Shown here piece after piece: positions 31,231 through 42,498 of a stretch of DNA of 64,000 nt; positions within the stretch are counted from its first letter, which is position 1; every line of letters starts with the position of its first letter. A program made the position numbers and the translations under genes. The notes under the pieces are model-generated. The model ran no database searches. It saw only the letters and a list, made by a program, of their open reading frames with translations, and was not told the origin of the DNA. The DNA comes from Angiostrongylus vasorum (Eukaryota > Nematoda > Chromadorea > Rhabditida > Metastrongylidae): contig JADANN010000202.1 in NCBI GenBank assembly GCA_018806985.1, forward strand, positions 1,426,001-1,490,000. The letters run 5' to 3'.

Positions 31231-31239
31231 GTGCCGCAT

Positions 31240-31660
31240 TGATTGAAGGGGAAGCGAGGAGAAAACGACCCGTTTCTGGACTGCATTGTGATAAACGGTG
31301 AGAAGTGGATTTTATAGCAGTTGACGAAAGTTGGGCAAAGATGAAGTTCCGAAGGACTTAAATCGAATGGTACCTTGTGATTGAAATAATTCAGCGAGAT
31401 TTTGAGATATCAGTAAAGTGCATCACAAAGTGAAACGTCTGCGACCGACACGGATCATTTGAAGAAACCAATTCTGTTGCAGGACAACGCTCGACTCGTA
31501 TAACCAACGGTGTAGAAGTTGAAGCAGTGGGTTGCAAAGCTCGTTCACACGCAACAAACTCTTTGCTTTTTCAGGCACATCGGTAAATAACTGTTCAGCA
31601 AAAAACAATACCGCTGTATTGTATGCGTATATGTTTTCACTTCGTATCCATCGCAATATC
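31240..31660 (+). pseudogene. Mariner transposase relic
   Basis: Plus strand: GACCCGTTTCTGGACTGCAT encodes DPFLDC, followed by GEKWIL (family: CDEKWILYD), then PILLQDNARL (second catalytic Asp region) with several stops. Too degraded for terminal repeats to be seen. Confidence 0.7.
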
Positions 31661-32499
31661 CTGTATCTTTTCTAGGTCAAAATGTAGTGGAGTAATGACA
31701 ATTCAAGACCTCCTCTAAGAAAGTGTCCCTACAACGACACTGCTAGAAAGCAATAAGCTATCCGAGGGGGGCACACATAACCACTACGAACCCGGTGTCC
31801 CAAAAAAATAATGGGTAGTATGAGATGCTATTCTACCTTAAATTAAAGGAGAACTAGCGCATTAGATAAATCTGGCGAACATCAGAAACGAAAGAAAGCT
31901 GCCGATGCCGCTCTGACAACTTGATTATTAGCAGAATTGTAGCTGACAAATGATGAAATTCGAAGAAATCAATACTTCGCCCTTGATGCCTTCACCTTAG
32001 GACAGGTCGTACTGCTCTGTTTGCATTACTGTTGCCTCTAAACGTGCACTCTTCATGCTTTCTACTATTTTTAATTCTTCCGGAGCTCATCGTTTTGGAT
32101 GACCATGAAAGTGTTTTGTTTTTTATGCTGTGTTCTTAACAAGATTTGCATAATGGACATCCACGAATTACATGCTGAGGTAGGGCAACGAGTTAAGCAC
32201 TTAAAATGTGTATAAGAAAACAAAACTTCAATAGAGGGTTCGAGGGTCTTGAAAGTTTACCAGGGCTATTTTAAACTACGGATTAGCACTTCTTGCCCTC
32301 TGAATTAGACATCAGTTCCTCACAACCTTTTTTCCAGCACTAACCTTTTCAAACAAGAGAATTCTATCTCAGTGTTTCCACTTCACGTTTCACTTGGTGG
32401 GCTTCTTCTTCTAAAACGCATTCATCAATAAGTCAGTCTCGCATTTTGCAGTTTCAATCATTACTTTGTTGGAGAAAAATGATTACCGCATTTTTGTCC

Positions 32500-35400
32500 T
32501 TAGTCTTCGAATCCGCCAGCCCTTTTTTTCGTAATGGTTTTCTTTGGAACTGTAAGTTCTTTACTAGCCGACTTTTCTTTCTTAGGTGCGGGACCTGTTG
32601 CCTTTGTGCTAGGAGGTTTTTTCACAGGAAGAACTTGTGACGATGACTTCGACTGAGTGCTTTCTTTTGACTGTGGTTTCCCTTTCACAGGTGGTTTTAA
32701 CTTTTGGATTTGTGATCGTGATGTCGAGACTTTTTCAGCCGAGCCAGCTTTAGGAGCAGTTTTCTCAGCCAAGCCTGTTATTCGCGACGGCGTGGTTTTC
32801 TCGGTAGACCCGGGTTTTCCTGAAGGAGTAATTTTCTCGGCCGAGCTAGTTGCTTGTGAAGGAGTGACTTTTTTTGGCTGGCTGCTTGTCAGGAGGCTTT
32901 AAAACTGACTTATCCTTTTTTCTGAGCAGGAATTACCACTTTTTCTGTTGCAGACTTTTTAAGCTCAGGACCAAGCGATGGTGCTGAAGTTGATTGTATG
33001 CCTTGAGATAGAGGTGGTGGTTGAAGCTTTTTGGATACTTCTTGAGTCTTTTCTTCAGGAAGCAAATTTTTGCCTTCGATCACAGAGGATTTTATATCAG
33101 TTGTTTCCTTTCCTTCCCGAGATGCTTCGACTGGGTCAATAAGTGCTGTTTTCACAGGAGCAGACTGTGATGATTGCGTAACTGCCTGCTGGTCAGGAGG
33201 AAGTGGTAGTTGGATGTTATCGGTGACCGGTTTTTTTCGCGGCCTCCTGTGGAGTTTCCGGCACTTCCTTTATTTCTTCCTTTCCTGAAAGACCGCTTCC
33301 TTGCTTATTCCTCGCCTGCTTCGTTGTTTCACCTTCGTCTGTCATTTCCTGCGTTCGCATGGCTTCTTCAGCAGGTACTACCGACGAAGAGATGCGCTGT
33401 TCCTGAAAATTGTTGATATTATTGGTTTATTCGGGTGGATCCTTACCACCATTTAACGTTCTTCATGGCGCATGATGAGGATTTAAGAAGATCGTCAAAC
33501 GAAATGTGCGTCAACCTTCAGCAGCAGTTCCTTACGGTGAACCGTAATCACTCTCATTTGATGAAGTTACGATAAATCTGTCGTTCTCTTTTTTTCTCAC
33601 GAGGTTGTCATCCAGCACACGTTTACTTCCTTACACATAGAACACATGCAACACAACGGCAGCTGACGTTTCGTCAGATTGCCTTTTCCAGAGCCTGGAA
33701 GGGCACACTGATACGCAGTTTACTAGGTCGAACATTTCAAACAAACAGAAGGATGGAAATCTGAACAATAATCACACGATCACCAGATTATCGAAAAAAT
33801 CCACCGTTCTTTTTGCCTGCCTTCCACCGAGGAAGAACAGCCGCTCAAAGTCGCATATGGTTGACGACTGCACCACCCTTCATCAAAAGCCAATTCTGAG
33901 ATACGGGGCTAGATTACTTGTTATCTCAGAGTGTTCTTCCCTACTATTCATTCTCGGATTCTTGGCATTTATCCAAAAAGCCTCGAGAAGTTTGCGCGTT
34001 GGTGTTTTGGCATCCAGTGCAAGGATATTGACTTGAATATCGAAATCGTCTCCGCTATGTTTTTGTATCCTATGCGTCCCTAGTGGCGTGCCTTGTCTTG
34101 CTTTTCGTTTGCCATCTAGGTGTTCTTTTATGCGGATACATAAAGGCCTGCCCGTTTCGCCAATATATTCATCTCCGCAAGTACTACAAGAAGTCAGGTA
34201 TATCGTACCTGAAGTCATGCAGTCACCGTCCTTGCCGTAAGAACAAATTACGCAATTTGGTGTTTCATATAGACGGTCGCACAGGCGCTTGCGAAGTTGC
34301 GGAGATGAATATATTGGGGGAAACGGGTAGACCTTTATGTGTCCGCATAAAAGAACACCTAGATAGCAAACGAAAAGCAAGACAAATTACCCCACTGGGC
34401 ACGCATACGATACAAAAGCATAGCGGAGACGATTTTGATATAAAAGTCACTATCCTCGCACAGGATGCAAAAACACCAGCTCGCAAACTTCTGGAGGCTT
34501 TTTTGGATAAATATCAAGAATCCGAGAATGAATAGTAGGGAAGAACACTCTGAGAAAACACGTGATCTAGCCCCCGTATCTCAGAATTGATTTTTGATGT
34601 GGTGTGGTGCACTTACCAACCATAAGAGCCTCTAAAAAGCTGTTCTTCTTCATTGAAGACACTTGAAAAACGGTGAGTTTTTCGAGAAGCTGTTGATCGC
34701 GTAATTACCATTTAGATTTTCGTTTTTTCTGCTTGTATTAGAGAAGCGTTGGGAGTAGTAAATTGCCTATCAATATGCCCTCGCTGAGGCGTTTTAAATA
34801 GTAATAAAAAAGGACAAAGCTCTCGGCTTTGACCAATCCCAGAAGGATGCGCCATGCATTCAACTTTGCTAACCATCGTTAGACATGACTCAATGCATAT
34901 TTGGCCTGCACATTGACTCATGTACCCTGTCGATGTACCAAGCCAGTGCTGCTACTCTCCTAGACAAGTCTGGTACCAATTTGCCAACTCGGAGGAATGG
35001 AAGTCTTGGCAAACCTATACGGCGGGACCAATCTTCTTGTGTATTGTAGTGTGCCTCTAACCACTGCTGTACTGCTTGAGACGTTTTCACGTAATTAAGT
35101 ATTGAAAAAACAATTAAACCATCTAATGCTGGGATTGTTACCGAGCTACAGGTCTGTCTTTGTTGTAAAAGACCCAGCACCACGTTACAAGCCGAACTGC
35201 ACGCACTCACATGCCAAATCTCCTCATTGGATTATATTTAAAAATGCAAGGACAACTATGTCCGCTAAGATGCTAATATAAGACCAAAAGCTGGTACCTC
35301 GGATGCGCGTCGAACTTGCGATTATCTCTACCGCAATCTCACCCGCATTCCATCTCATCAGCCGAGACCCTAACTTTGCCTTTCTTTTAGTGATGTTTCA

Positions 35401-35881
35401 ATTCCATTGGTGCTATCAACAATCATCCCTCAAAGAAAATGATCTAGCAAGCACAAATTGGAAACTACCTTCGTTGCAAGTTCATCGTCTGGCCTTCCTA
35501 CTTTCTCATCTGGTGTCTTCTGAGTTTCCTCCTAAACAATGAGGTCATTGAGACTGAAAAAATAGGCGTTCTTACATTTATAAACCCACCTTCGTTATCG
35601 GCTCACCAGCTGGCTTCTCTGCTTTCGCATCTGGTGGCTTTTGACCCTCCTCCTAAACAGTGGAGTGATTTAGGCTGAAAAGTTTGCTTTCGAATATTTA
35701 CGAAGTCACCCCTAGTGGTGGTTCGCTGGCTGGTTTTTTCTTTATTCTCATCTTGTGCCTTCTGATTGTCTGTCTAAACAGTGTAGTTATCAAGATTTAA
35801 AAGTTTGCATTTTTTCACTTAGTCAAAAGTTCACACAGTCACCTGTGGTATTGGTTCTGGAGTTGATGAAGCAGTACCCAT
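32500..35881 (-). CDS. Unrecognised micro-exon gene, Lys/Ser/Pro/Thr-rich protein
   Basis: Five exons on the minus strand: 35881-35843 (ATG; M-G-T-A-S-S start fits an N-myristoylation signal), 35773-35710, 35652-35590, 35531-35469, and 33402-32500 (stop TAA). Introns 1-3 are 69, 57 and 58 bp and end in TGTTTAG; intron 4 is 2.07 kb and ends in ATTTTCAG. All splice phases are 0. Exons 2-4 are tandem copies of a ~21-codon unit (for example EEGQKPPDAKAEKPAGEPIT). Exon 5 is low-complexity with repeated AEK-TPS-like motifs and polybasic patches; no globular domain is visible. The frame holds only if one A is removed from each of four A runs (exon 2: 35733-35738; exon 5: 33231-33237, 32926-32931, 32869-32875). 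A fifth run (32522-32528) could move the stop to 32454. Removing those bases gives about 375 residues. Function unknown. Confidence 0.65.
33883..34300 (-). CDS. PLE GIY-YIG nuclease fragment (minus arm)
   Basis: Open frame with CVICSYGKDGDC, GTIYLTSCSTCGDEYIGETGR and LCIRIKEHL, and the family's C-terminal Phe-Trp-Ile-Asn end. The GIY-YIG residues are intact. It is 5'-truncated at the inversion point, with no reverse transcriptase. Confidence 0.82.
34308..34535 (+). pseudogene. PLE GIY-YIG nuclease fragment (plus arm)
   Basis: Begins within the nuclease (ILGETGRPLCVRIKEHL) and runs to a frameshift near 34500 inside the conserved FWIN motif. The inverted partner of 33883-34300. Confidence 0.8.
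34795..35085 (-). repeat. SINE S1 in intron 4
   Basis: S1 landmarks in minus orientation: AAAGGACAAAGCTCTCGGCT, GACAAGTCTGGTACCAATTT, GGAATGGAAGTCTTGG, A-box complement AACCACTGCTGTACTG. Confidence 0.8.
35225..35465 (-). repeat. SINE S3, degraded, next to a splice donor
   Basis: Minus-strand S3 (GATGCTAATATAAGACC, GCGTCGAACTTGCGATTATC as head, leader complement GATCTAGCAAGCACAAATTGG). Its end is within ~5 bp of the exon-4 donor at 35468 of the micro-exon gene. Confidence 0.6.
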
Positions 35882-35929
35882 TACATTAACGACAAACGAA
35901 TCGACAATGAAGTCGGAAAGTCGTAGCTG

Positions 35930-35937
35930 CTTTTATA
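35930..35937 (-). promoter_or_regulatory. TATA box of the micro-exon gene
   Basis: TATAAAAG on the minus strand, about 50 bp before the ATG at 35881, leaving room for a start site near 35905 and a ~25-nt leader. The same GGTATAAAAGC context occurs at 42799-42806 and 50108-50115. Confidence 0.6.
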
Positions 35938-36139
35938 CCCAGTTGTTATCGGTCATCTCAGTGATTGGATGTTTACCCACTATAAAAATTAATACAAGCA
36001 ATTCCCATATGTGCTCACCAGTGGTGAATTGCTGTGCTTATTTCACACAAGTTTTTCCTTATTTTTCCCTCTTCAGCGCTTGCATTTCTGTTTTTTCAAC
36101 GTAATGAAAAGAAGGCTTTGAAACGAAGTTGACTTTTTT

Positions 36140-36425
36140 TTCCATCTACTGCAGTGGTTAGATGCATCCTGCCATACACACTTTGTTGGTCACTGGATCG
36201 ATTCCCTTGCGCCCGCTCACCAAGCCTTCCATCCCATCATTCTCAGCAAATAAGTGCCCTAGTCGACTAACGGGCTAAAAACACCAATTTCATTCATCGG
36301 TAGGCCAGACATGCATGATATTACCTCTACTATGCCTGATGAAGTCCAATGAATGGCGTATCCATCAGGCATCGATCAACGCTGAACGCTTTATGTTTCA
36401 TCCTTTTATTGGCCCATTGCCTCAT
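36140..36425 (+). repeat. SINE S1
   Basis: Plus-strand S1: CTGCAGTGGTTAGATGC head, CTGGATCGATTCCC B box, ACCAAGCCTTCCATCCC, then AGGCCAGACATGCATG and the CAACGCTGAACGCTTTAT end. Confidence 0.75.
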
Positions 36426-37589
36426 CCCAGATAAATACTAGATGTTTCTTCTTTCGCGTTTCAAGTTAAAAGCCCTCCATAAAATGGAGATGTCCATCAC
36501 GATTTCCACAAGGTAAAATGTACAGCAGCAGGATTACATGTCACCCTTCTTCGGTTCAAATTCGCTGACTCCTTGCTGATAGAAAATTTGTCTAAGCTAA
36601 GAAAACTGAAATTGGAAACTTCTCTATTGTAGGACGTCACCTTCTGCTGCTAATTGAGTGAATTTAGCATGCATATGCATAGCGTCAACTTGTCCATGTT
36701 GAGTCTCAAAGTTGTCACCGGTACCTAAACACTTAAAGAATACTAAGAGCACAAAACTACCCGTCCTATTCTCAACGGACATCGACCATTGCCTTTCTAT
36801 TCACCCATCAGGTGATTAACCTTTATCCTTTAAAGTTGCTCGGAGTATTCGATTTCTCAACTATGTAAAATGGAAGACTCCCAGAGGCTACTATTTCTAG
36901 CGTAGTGGGTGAAGAATGGTCAAAATGTTATCAACCACAACGCAGATAACAAGCATATAATCGCTTCCTTGAACGTCTATTAGGAGCCTAACTGTTTATT
37001 TCGATAGCCGTCCTCGTTACTTTCCGGCTTAAACTGATATTTCCACACGGCATGCAATAATCAGCCGTGATTTGTAGCGGCTTGTTTTCAATCCTTGTTA
37101 CGGCAAAAGTCATTAGTGAGATAAAAATTGTTTATCTAAAACGATTCACTTCCATCTACGTCTTCCCAGCACCTTCACTCTGGTGCTAGTGAGTGGCATT
37201 AAACAGTCTTGGCAAGCTTGCATGTTTTTATGCCAAGCTCATTTCCCGAAGTCATCTTTGCGACTTTCACTGCATCCACCTTTCTTGCCTAAGGCCTCTC
37301 CACAAATTCTTTTTTTGGAGCCATGAAATTCTTTGCAACAAATCTTTTTTTTCCAGGCCTTGCGAAATGTTTTGAAATCGTTCTTCAATCTATAGGGGGG
37401 TTGAGTATCTCATTTTTTATTCTGCTTTCGTTTTTCGTGAACGAACTGTTCCTATCTAGTTTTCGCAATGCCTTTCAGTACGTGTCGTCCGCCCTCTTTT
37501 TAGTTTCATATTTTTGCTTGAAATATTGTTCACTCCTTGACTTACACATTTTTTCAAATTAACTTCTTGTTTTTTTTGCTTTGCTAAAA
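36426..37589. other. Intergenic, no supported feature
   Basis: Open frames near 37193-37562 (plus) are hydrophobic but lack splice support. Confidence 0.35.
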
Positions 37590-37862
37590 ATAAGAATGAA
37601 GCCCCATGCGTTGATCAATCCATGAGGGATGCGCCGTGCCCTCGACTTGATTAAGCATCACTGGAGGTGATTACATACATATCTGGCTTTAACAATGACT
37701 CGTTGCGACCTACTGATGCAAGTGCTGCTGTTCTACTAGACAATTCTGGTACCAATTTGCGGAACCCAAGGGATGGAGGACTTGGTTGGCCTGAGGCTTC
37801 GGGATAAATTCCATGTGTACTGCACGGTTCCTCCGACCACTGCGCTACACGCGCCCTCTAAC
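37590..37862 (-). repeat. SINE S1
   Basis: Minus-strand S1 from ATGCGTTGATCAATCCATGA to the A-box complement ACCACTGCGCTACACGCGCC. Confidence 0.8.
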
Positions 37863-37869
37863 AGCCTCG

Positions 37870-38795
37870 TGTACGCTCAACGATCTAAACACATGTTGAT
37901 TAGTCATGACGAAGTAAAAGGAAAGTCAGTTTATGAAATACCGGTTCCATCCAAAAGTATTCGCTTTAATAGTTAAGGAGTAGTCGTAGAGAAAGTTATA
38001 GAAGAAGGAAATGGTGGTATATAGGGTGGAAAAAACGGTATATGTGGACATGTTTTTTCTTTTCAGAGTCAAGATTCTTTTAAAGTTGGAAAATATCCGA
38101 GATATTGTCATGGCAGTTTGTCAAATAACAGTAGTTTGCTTTACTGTTATGGCGTGATAAGTGAGAGTAGTGGCATAATGCAGTGTGGTACATTTTATTA
38201 CGGCTTCAAATTATAACCGCTTTCATTTACGTGAACATTCGATTCGATTCATTGCGGTTCCTCGGTGTACCCCCCTTCACTCGACTCCACTCCATGTGAC
38301 AACGAACACCGCATAAATCGACAATTACTTTGAATATCATACTCGAGTCACTGTGGTTCCGAATAAGGGTAGGCGTCGATCATTTACAACGAAGCACAAT
38401 TATGACAGTCTAGGGTTGAGCTTACTCATACTGAAAGCATTCTGATTGCCAGAGCCTGGCTCAAATTTAAGTGGATTCTCAAAGGACTTTTGGCTTTTGC
38501 ACTGATGAAAATTCAGTATAAAACGTTTCCGATGAGATTCATGTCCACATGAACCACCGAAATACCGTCTTCATGTTCTAACACTCTAATCAAACCAAAT
38601 TCCTCGCAAATAATTGAATACTTCGATGGCCCGCCTCTGCTGGTAGTAGGGGCCCTACCCCCAACTTGAATTCTTTTCCCTCTCGCGCTAGCGTCATCAA
38701 TGACGGTGGTCTGCTTCGCAAGTGGCGACGTTTTCGAAGCTCACTTGGTTTTCCTGAAATCATTTCCATTTTCTATGTTACTATCATTCATCTAC
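37870..38795. other. Intergenic, nothing recognised
   Basis: No gene or repeat family could be placed. Short similarity to 25690-25760 (CTC(C/G)ACTCCATGTGA-like and GAACGCGCAC-like blocks) suggests an old shared repeat. Confidence 0.35.
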
Positions 38796-38799
38796 ACAA

Positions 38800-40010
38800 T
38801 AGGATATGGACAAATTTTTTGAGTTACTGAACGAACAGCCAGAGTACATTAAGTTTACTCGAATGAAACCGATACGAAACTTGCTTCCATTTCTGAGTGT
38901 TCAAATTAACCTAGCTGATAACGGTTATATTACGCAATTATACCCAAATCCAACTAGTAAAAAACCTACTGGTTCATTGCCTCTCCTCTCACCCCTCATA
39001 CAGAAAAAGGGCTTTTGTAAGAACAGTGTTTCAAAGAGTCACCAATGTGTGCACAGGGCAGAAGAAGGAATCCAGGAAATCGGCGCGGCAAATGGCCGTT
39101 TCCAACGAAACTGTGGCTTCTCGCAGTAGCTGTAGAGGAAACTATTACACCACAAACGAGAACTCCAGCGACAATGGGGGCCCCGTTTATCCATCCCTAT
39201 TTCCAACGAAATAAATGAGGCTATAAAACGTTGCAGAGGTCTAGAGAATTCGGTGGCAATTATCGAAATGCCATTGAGCACTCCCAAACGCCGGCTATTT
39301 CATAACGGTTCATATGACCGCCTATGCACAATGCAAAACTGCGTAATATGTCCTAATGTTTGAGATGGTGATTGCATGAGTTCGGGCACGATTTATCTGG
39401 TTTCTTGTAAAGCGGGGGAGTGCGGGCGAATATGTGGTGAAATGGGTAAACCACTGTGTATCTGTATAAAAGAACAGCTATCCGGAACTTAAGATTAGTC
39501 CAAGTAGTGCACTAGGCGCGCAAGGGGCACGCAAACATAACGGAAAGGATATTGAAATAGAAGTTACCATTCTTGCGCAGGATTTGAAAACATCAGTACA
39601 CAACTCATGAGCATTCTGAATAAATTCAAAGAATCCGGAAAGTAACCGCAAGGGGGAAATCTCTCGTTGTAAAAGCATGATCTCACACAGCATTTAAGAC
39701 TGATATTTTAATATGAGATGGGCATATTTCCCACCCTTGTGAACTCTGTGCCGTTGGTTTCTACGCGGAATACTCAGTGGAACACTCATGGAAAGTGGTG
39801 GTTGTGTGAAGAAGCTGCTTTGCTTTCAGAACGATTAAAATCTCGGTTTCCTCATTTTTTTCCCTTTGCTATGGTGGTGTTTGGCTGACCAGATTGCGGT
39901 CAACTTGACCTTTCCAGGCTCTGAAGAGGGCTAGATTAGCCGTAATGTCAACTCTTCTGGGAAAAGAAGAATAAGACAACAGCCTCGTGTCAAAGGGAAA
40001 TCGTGGTTCA
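38800..40010 (+). mobile_element. Penelope-like element, degraded
   Basis: Plus strand: end of the reverse transcriptase (38806-39030; MDKFFELLNEQPEYIKFTR, LLPFLSVQINL), a frame-broken nuclease (about 39230-39700) and the tail with a hammerhead-like motif at 39915-39953, ending near CAACAGCCTCGTGTC. Confidence 0.82.
39915..39953 (+). ncRNA. Hammerhead-like motif with substituted helix II
   Basis: CCAGGCT, core CTGAAGA, then GGCTA-GAT-TAGCC as a 5-bp helix II that differs in sequence from the other copies yet still pairs. The GAAA core has decayed to GTAA, then TGTC. Confidence 0.5.
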
Positions 40011-40430
40011 ATCTGGCATTGGGTCCAAGTTTTGGGAATATTTCAGCATCGTTGTGGCTTTAATTCACGTCATACCATGCTGTGAAAAATAATAAATTCA
40101 GAGAATAAAAGGTTAACATTGTGATGTCAACTACAGCCTCAGCTTAGCTGGGTTCAACACCGATTTGTGCTCCGCAGATCCATCCCGCTGGCGGGTGATG
40201 ATGGCAGCGTTTGGAAGCAAACTAGCTGAGAGAAGCGCGAAGCAAGGTCCTCCGTGGAGCAGTGTGTAATGCGCGAGCACACGGAAAGGGAAATCGTGGT
40301 TCGATTTGGCTCGGGGTCCAAGTTTTACGAATATGTCAGAGCCGTTGTGGTTGTAACCTCGTGATAGTTCATCAAGGAGCAATGAATTCTCCAATCAATA
40401 CTGAGGTTAATAGAAAGTCAGTCTTGGCAA
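39995..40430 (+). repeat. Two partial SINE S3 units in tandem plus a PLE terminus
   Basis: 39995-40130 is an S3 tail (GGTCCAAGTTTTGGGAATATTTC to the A-rich end). 40130-40375 is a second unit with leader (CAGCTTAGCTGGGTTCAACA), head (B box GTGGTTCGATTTG) and tail. 40388-40430 matches the PLE terminus (GAGGTTAATAGAAAGTCAGTC). Confidence 0.65.
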
Positions 40431-40997
40431 TCTAGCTTGTTTAATCATGTCGATCTTCAATCAACGATTGTCAACGAAAAAAATAAGCCGCAAAAGTAAG
40501 ATTCCTAGGCTGCACAATATCGGAATTTCGTTTTGGCTCGAGTAAGGAAACTTTTTGATTAGCAAACATCTACAAAGATTAATGGTTTCCGTGTTAGTAA
40601 CCAAAATTCATTGTGAGCTGAGATACTCTGGTTTGGAATTGTAAGCAGTTATAACTTCGCATCGTATGAGTGGAAACCAATTCATATCAAAGATTAAGCG
40701 GCAGTAAAATTGTGTTTAGGCCTAGTTGTGATAGTTTAAAATCCATCGTCAGTGCTTACTATTAAGTTCCAAGCCTTTCATCTCCTTTTTGAAAAGCCGA
40801 TTATATAAGCAGCGAGTGATATTTTGTGGTTAAATTATGGCGGAAACTAGTTAATCAAACGAAATTGGCGACTTTTTGATCAGTCAACTCTTTGGTGACA
40901 TGGTATGAAAAACACAGGTATAAGACACATAAAGCCTTTCTTAACAGTAAGAATCATGTTTTCACCAACAAATCGTCTAATTAAATTTTTTCTCTTT
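40431..40997. other. Intergenic, nothing recognised
   Basis: AT-rich sequence without supported frames or identified repeats. Confidence 0.4.
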
Positions 40998-41395
40998 TTA
41001 CTTACTGCCTACTCTTTTTGATGGCAGAGTATATTGCAGTCCAGAGTTTTGCAAATATCTCAGCTTCGTTGAAGTTATATTTTTGCAATATACCCTGCCA
41101 TCAAAAAGAGTAGGCAGTAAGTAAAAAGGTTAAAACTGTGATTATAACTATAGCCTCAGCTTAACTGGGTTCAATGCCGATTTGGGTTTCCCAGATCAAT
41201 CCCGTTGATGGGGGATTGCTGATGGCAAAAAAGATCGATAGAACTAGCTGAGAGACACGCGAAACGAAGGACCCGCATGGTGTGGTGGTGAACGCGTTAC
41301 TCCCCAGAAAGGACAATAGCGCGTTCGTTCCCCCACCATAGGCACCTACGGTCCAGAGTTTTGCAAATATCTCAGCTTCGTTGAAGTTAAATTTT
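40998..41395 (+). repeat. SINE S3 with a palindromic 5' end and duplicated tail
   Basis: A full plus S3 runs from ~41060 to 41395. Its left side (40998-41090) is a palindrome of the S3 end (TTACTGCCTACTCTTTTTGA and its complement). The tail segment CCAGAGTTTTGCAAATATCT...CTTCGTTGAAGTTA occurs identically at ~41040-41080 and ~41353-41393. Confidence 0.75.
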
Positions 41396-41407
41396 TTGTC
41401 TTGTTAA

Positions 41408-41692
41408 CGTAGGGACGCGTGTGGTGCAGTGGTTGAAAGCGCCACTGCGACACACGTGGAATCAATCCCCGCGCCCATGGACCATCAAGCCTTCCAACCC
41501 TCCGAGGTCGGCAAATTGGTACCAGACTTGTCTGGGAGGATACCAGCACTGGTTCGATACATCGGTAGGCCACCGTGTATCATTGTAGAGGCCAGATATC
41601 CATTCAATCACCTCCAACGATACTTAATGAAGTCGAATGCATAGCGCATCCTTCTGGGATTGATCAACACCGAAATCTTTATCCTTTTTATC
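41408..41692 (+). repeat. SINE S1, near-complete
   Basis: GCGTGTGGTGCAGTGGTTGA head, GTGGAATCAATCCC B box, ACCATCAAGCCTTCCAACC, GGTACCAGACTTGTCTGGGA, ends CCTTTTTATC. Directly abuts the preceding S3 copy. Confidence 0.88.
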
Positions 41693-42057
41693 TTATTAAC
41701 ACAATTTGAGCGTTATATTTACTTTTCAACAGTCTTTGGGCAACAATTAGATGAGCGACAACTGGAAGTAACTTTATTCCGTTCCTATGCAAATTAGATA
41801 AACGACAACTTGGAAGTAACTTCATTCCGTTCTTTGCAGCAAAATTAAGCCGGCACATCGAAATAACCTTGACCGACGGGAGTCGAACCCATTTTGACTT
41901 GATTTCTGCAATTCTTATTACTAGAGCTTTTCACATTTCTGAAGCGTCAACTCGATCATTTCGCTCCATACTGCACTGACGGTTACCCGGTGATTAGTAA
42001 AAGATATTCACCGAGCAGCATAAGCGAATCCAAGTATTAAAAGAGATTTCCACCTAA

Positions 42058-42145
42058 AGGTATGAGTACCACAGTGGTTAGAAGCGAAATGCCGCAATTC
42101 TCACAGGGTTACTGGTTAAATCCCGGTTCCCGGACTGACACTACA
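42058..42145 (+). repeat. tRNA-like SINE head fragment
   Basis: GTACCACAGTGGTTAGAAGC as A box and TGGTTAAATCCCGG as B box. Too diverged for a functional tRNA. Confidence 0.5.
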
Positions 42146-42218
42146 GCTATAATGCGACCCTCCTGAGCACCGGTTTTGCCTGAACACTTAGGGAGTTCCA
42201 GGATTCCTCTGAACTTAC

Positions 42219-42498
42219 ACGTTTTCTGGCGTCTGCATAACAAGTTCTTCTCTTTTCGGAGGATTTTTTACAAAGAGGATTCCAACACCCATTGTGCAAA
42301 AAAGCAACGGCTATAGATGGGAACTGCAATAATAATAGAAAATGTTCCGACTAATTTTACCGAGTCCGTCTTTTCAAAATCACTCACTCCAGTATTCTTA
42401 ATAGAGATTTTATCCTCATTTCCATTCACCTCGTAGATGAACAATAAAATTGCCGCAACAAAGTTGAAAAAAAATGTGAATATCAATATTACATCGAT
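42219..42498 (-). CDS. Two exons of a membrane-protein gene (paralogue of 52 kb)
   Basis: Exon 42498-42388 follows a GGTTTTCAG acceptor and ends at GGA|GTGAGT. It encodes IDVILIFTFFFNFVAAILLF, then IYEVNGNEDK, a membrane helix with a polar tail. Exon 42323-42219 follows ATTATTGCAG and ends at CGT|GTAAGT; it is Cys- and Arg/Lys-rich (NPLCKKSSEKRR). Phases are 0. The helix closely resembles that at 51893-52046 (VILAFTLVFNIIGTILLFIY). Upstream, 42500-42690 has another hydrophobic frame (PPVVVGIILLLL). The family is not recognised. Confidence 0.55.

Larger units (their letters stand above)
33590..34790. mobile_element. Head-to-head Penelope-like element pair inside an intron
   Basis: 33590-34300 is a PLE minus copy (terminus, hammerhead-like motif at 33661-33701, tail, nuclease). 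34300-34790 is a plus copy (nuclease, tail). The coding ends meet near 34300, so the whole is one fold-back. It lies in intron 4 of the micro-exon gene. This subfamily differs from the 18.4 kb copy (KRKARQGTPLGTHRIQKHSG against KRKPNTPLGTHRIRRHNG). Confidence 0.85.

Noticed and set aside
32446..33416. Plus-strand ORFs opposite the micro-exon gene
   Set aside because: They are antisense shadows; composition, acceptor site and repeat pattern favour the minus strand.
41865..41900. tRNA 3' half (GGGTTCGACTCCCGTC complement)
   Set aside because: A good B box, but no matching A box or acceptor stem upstream.
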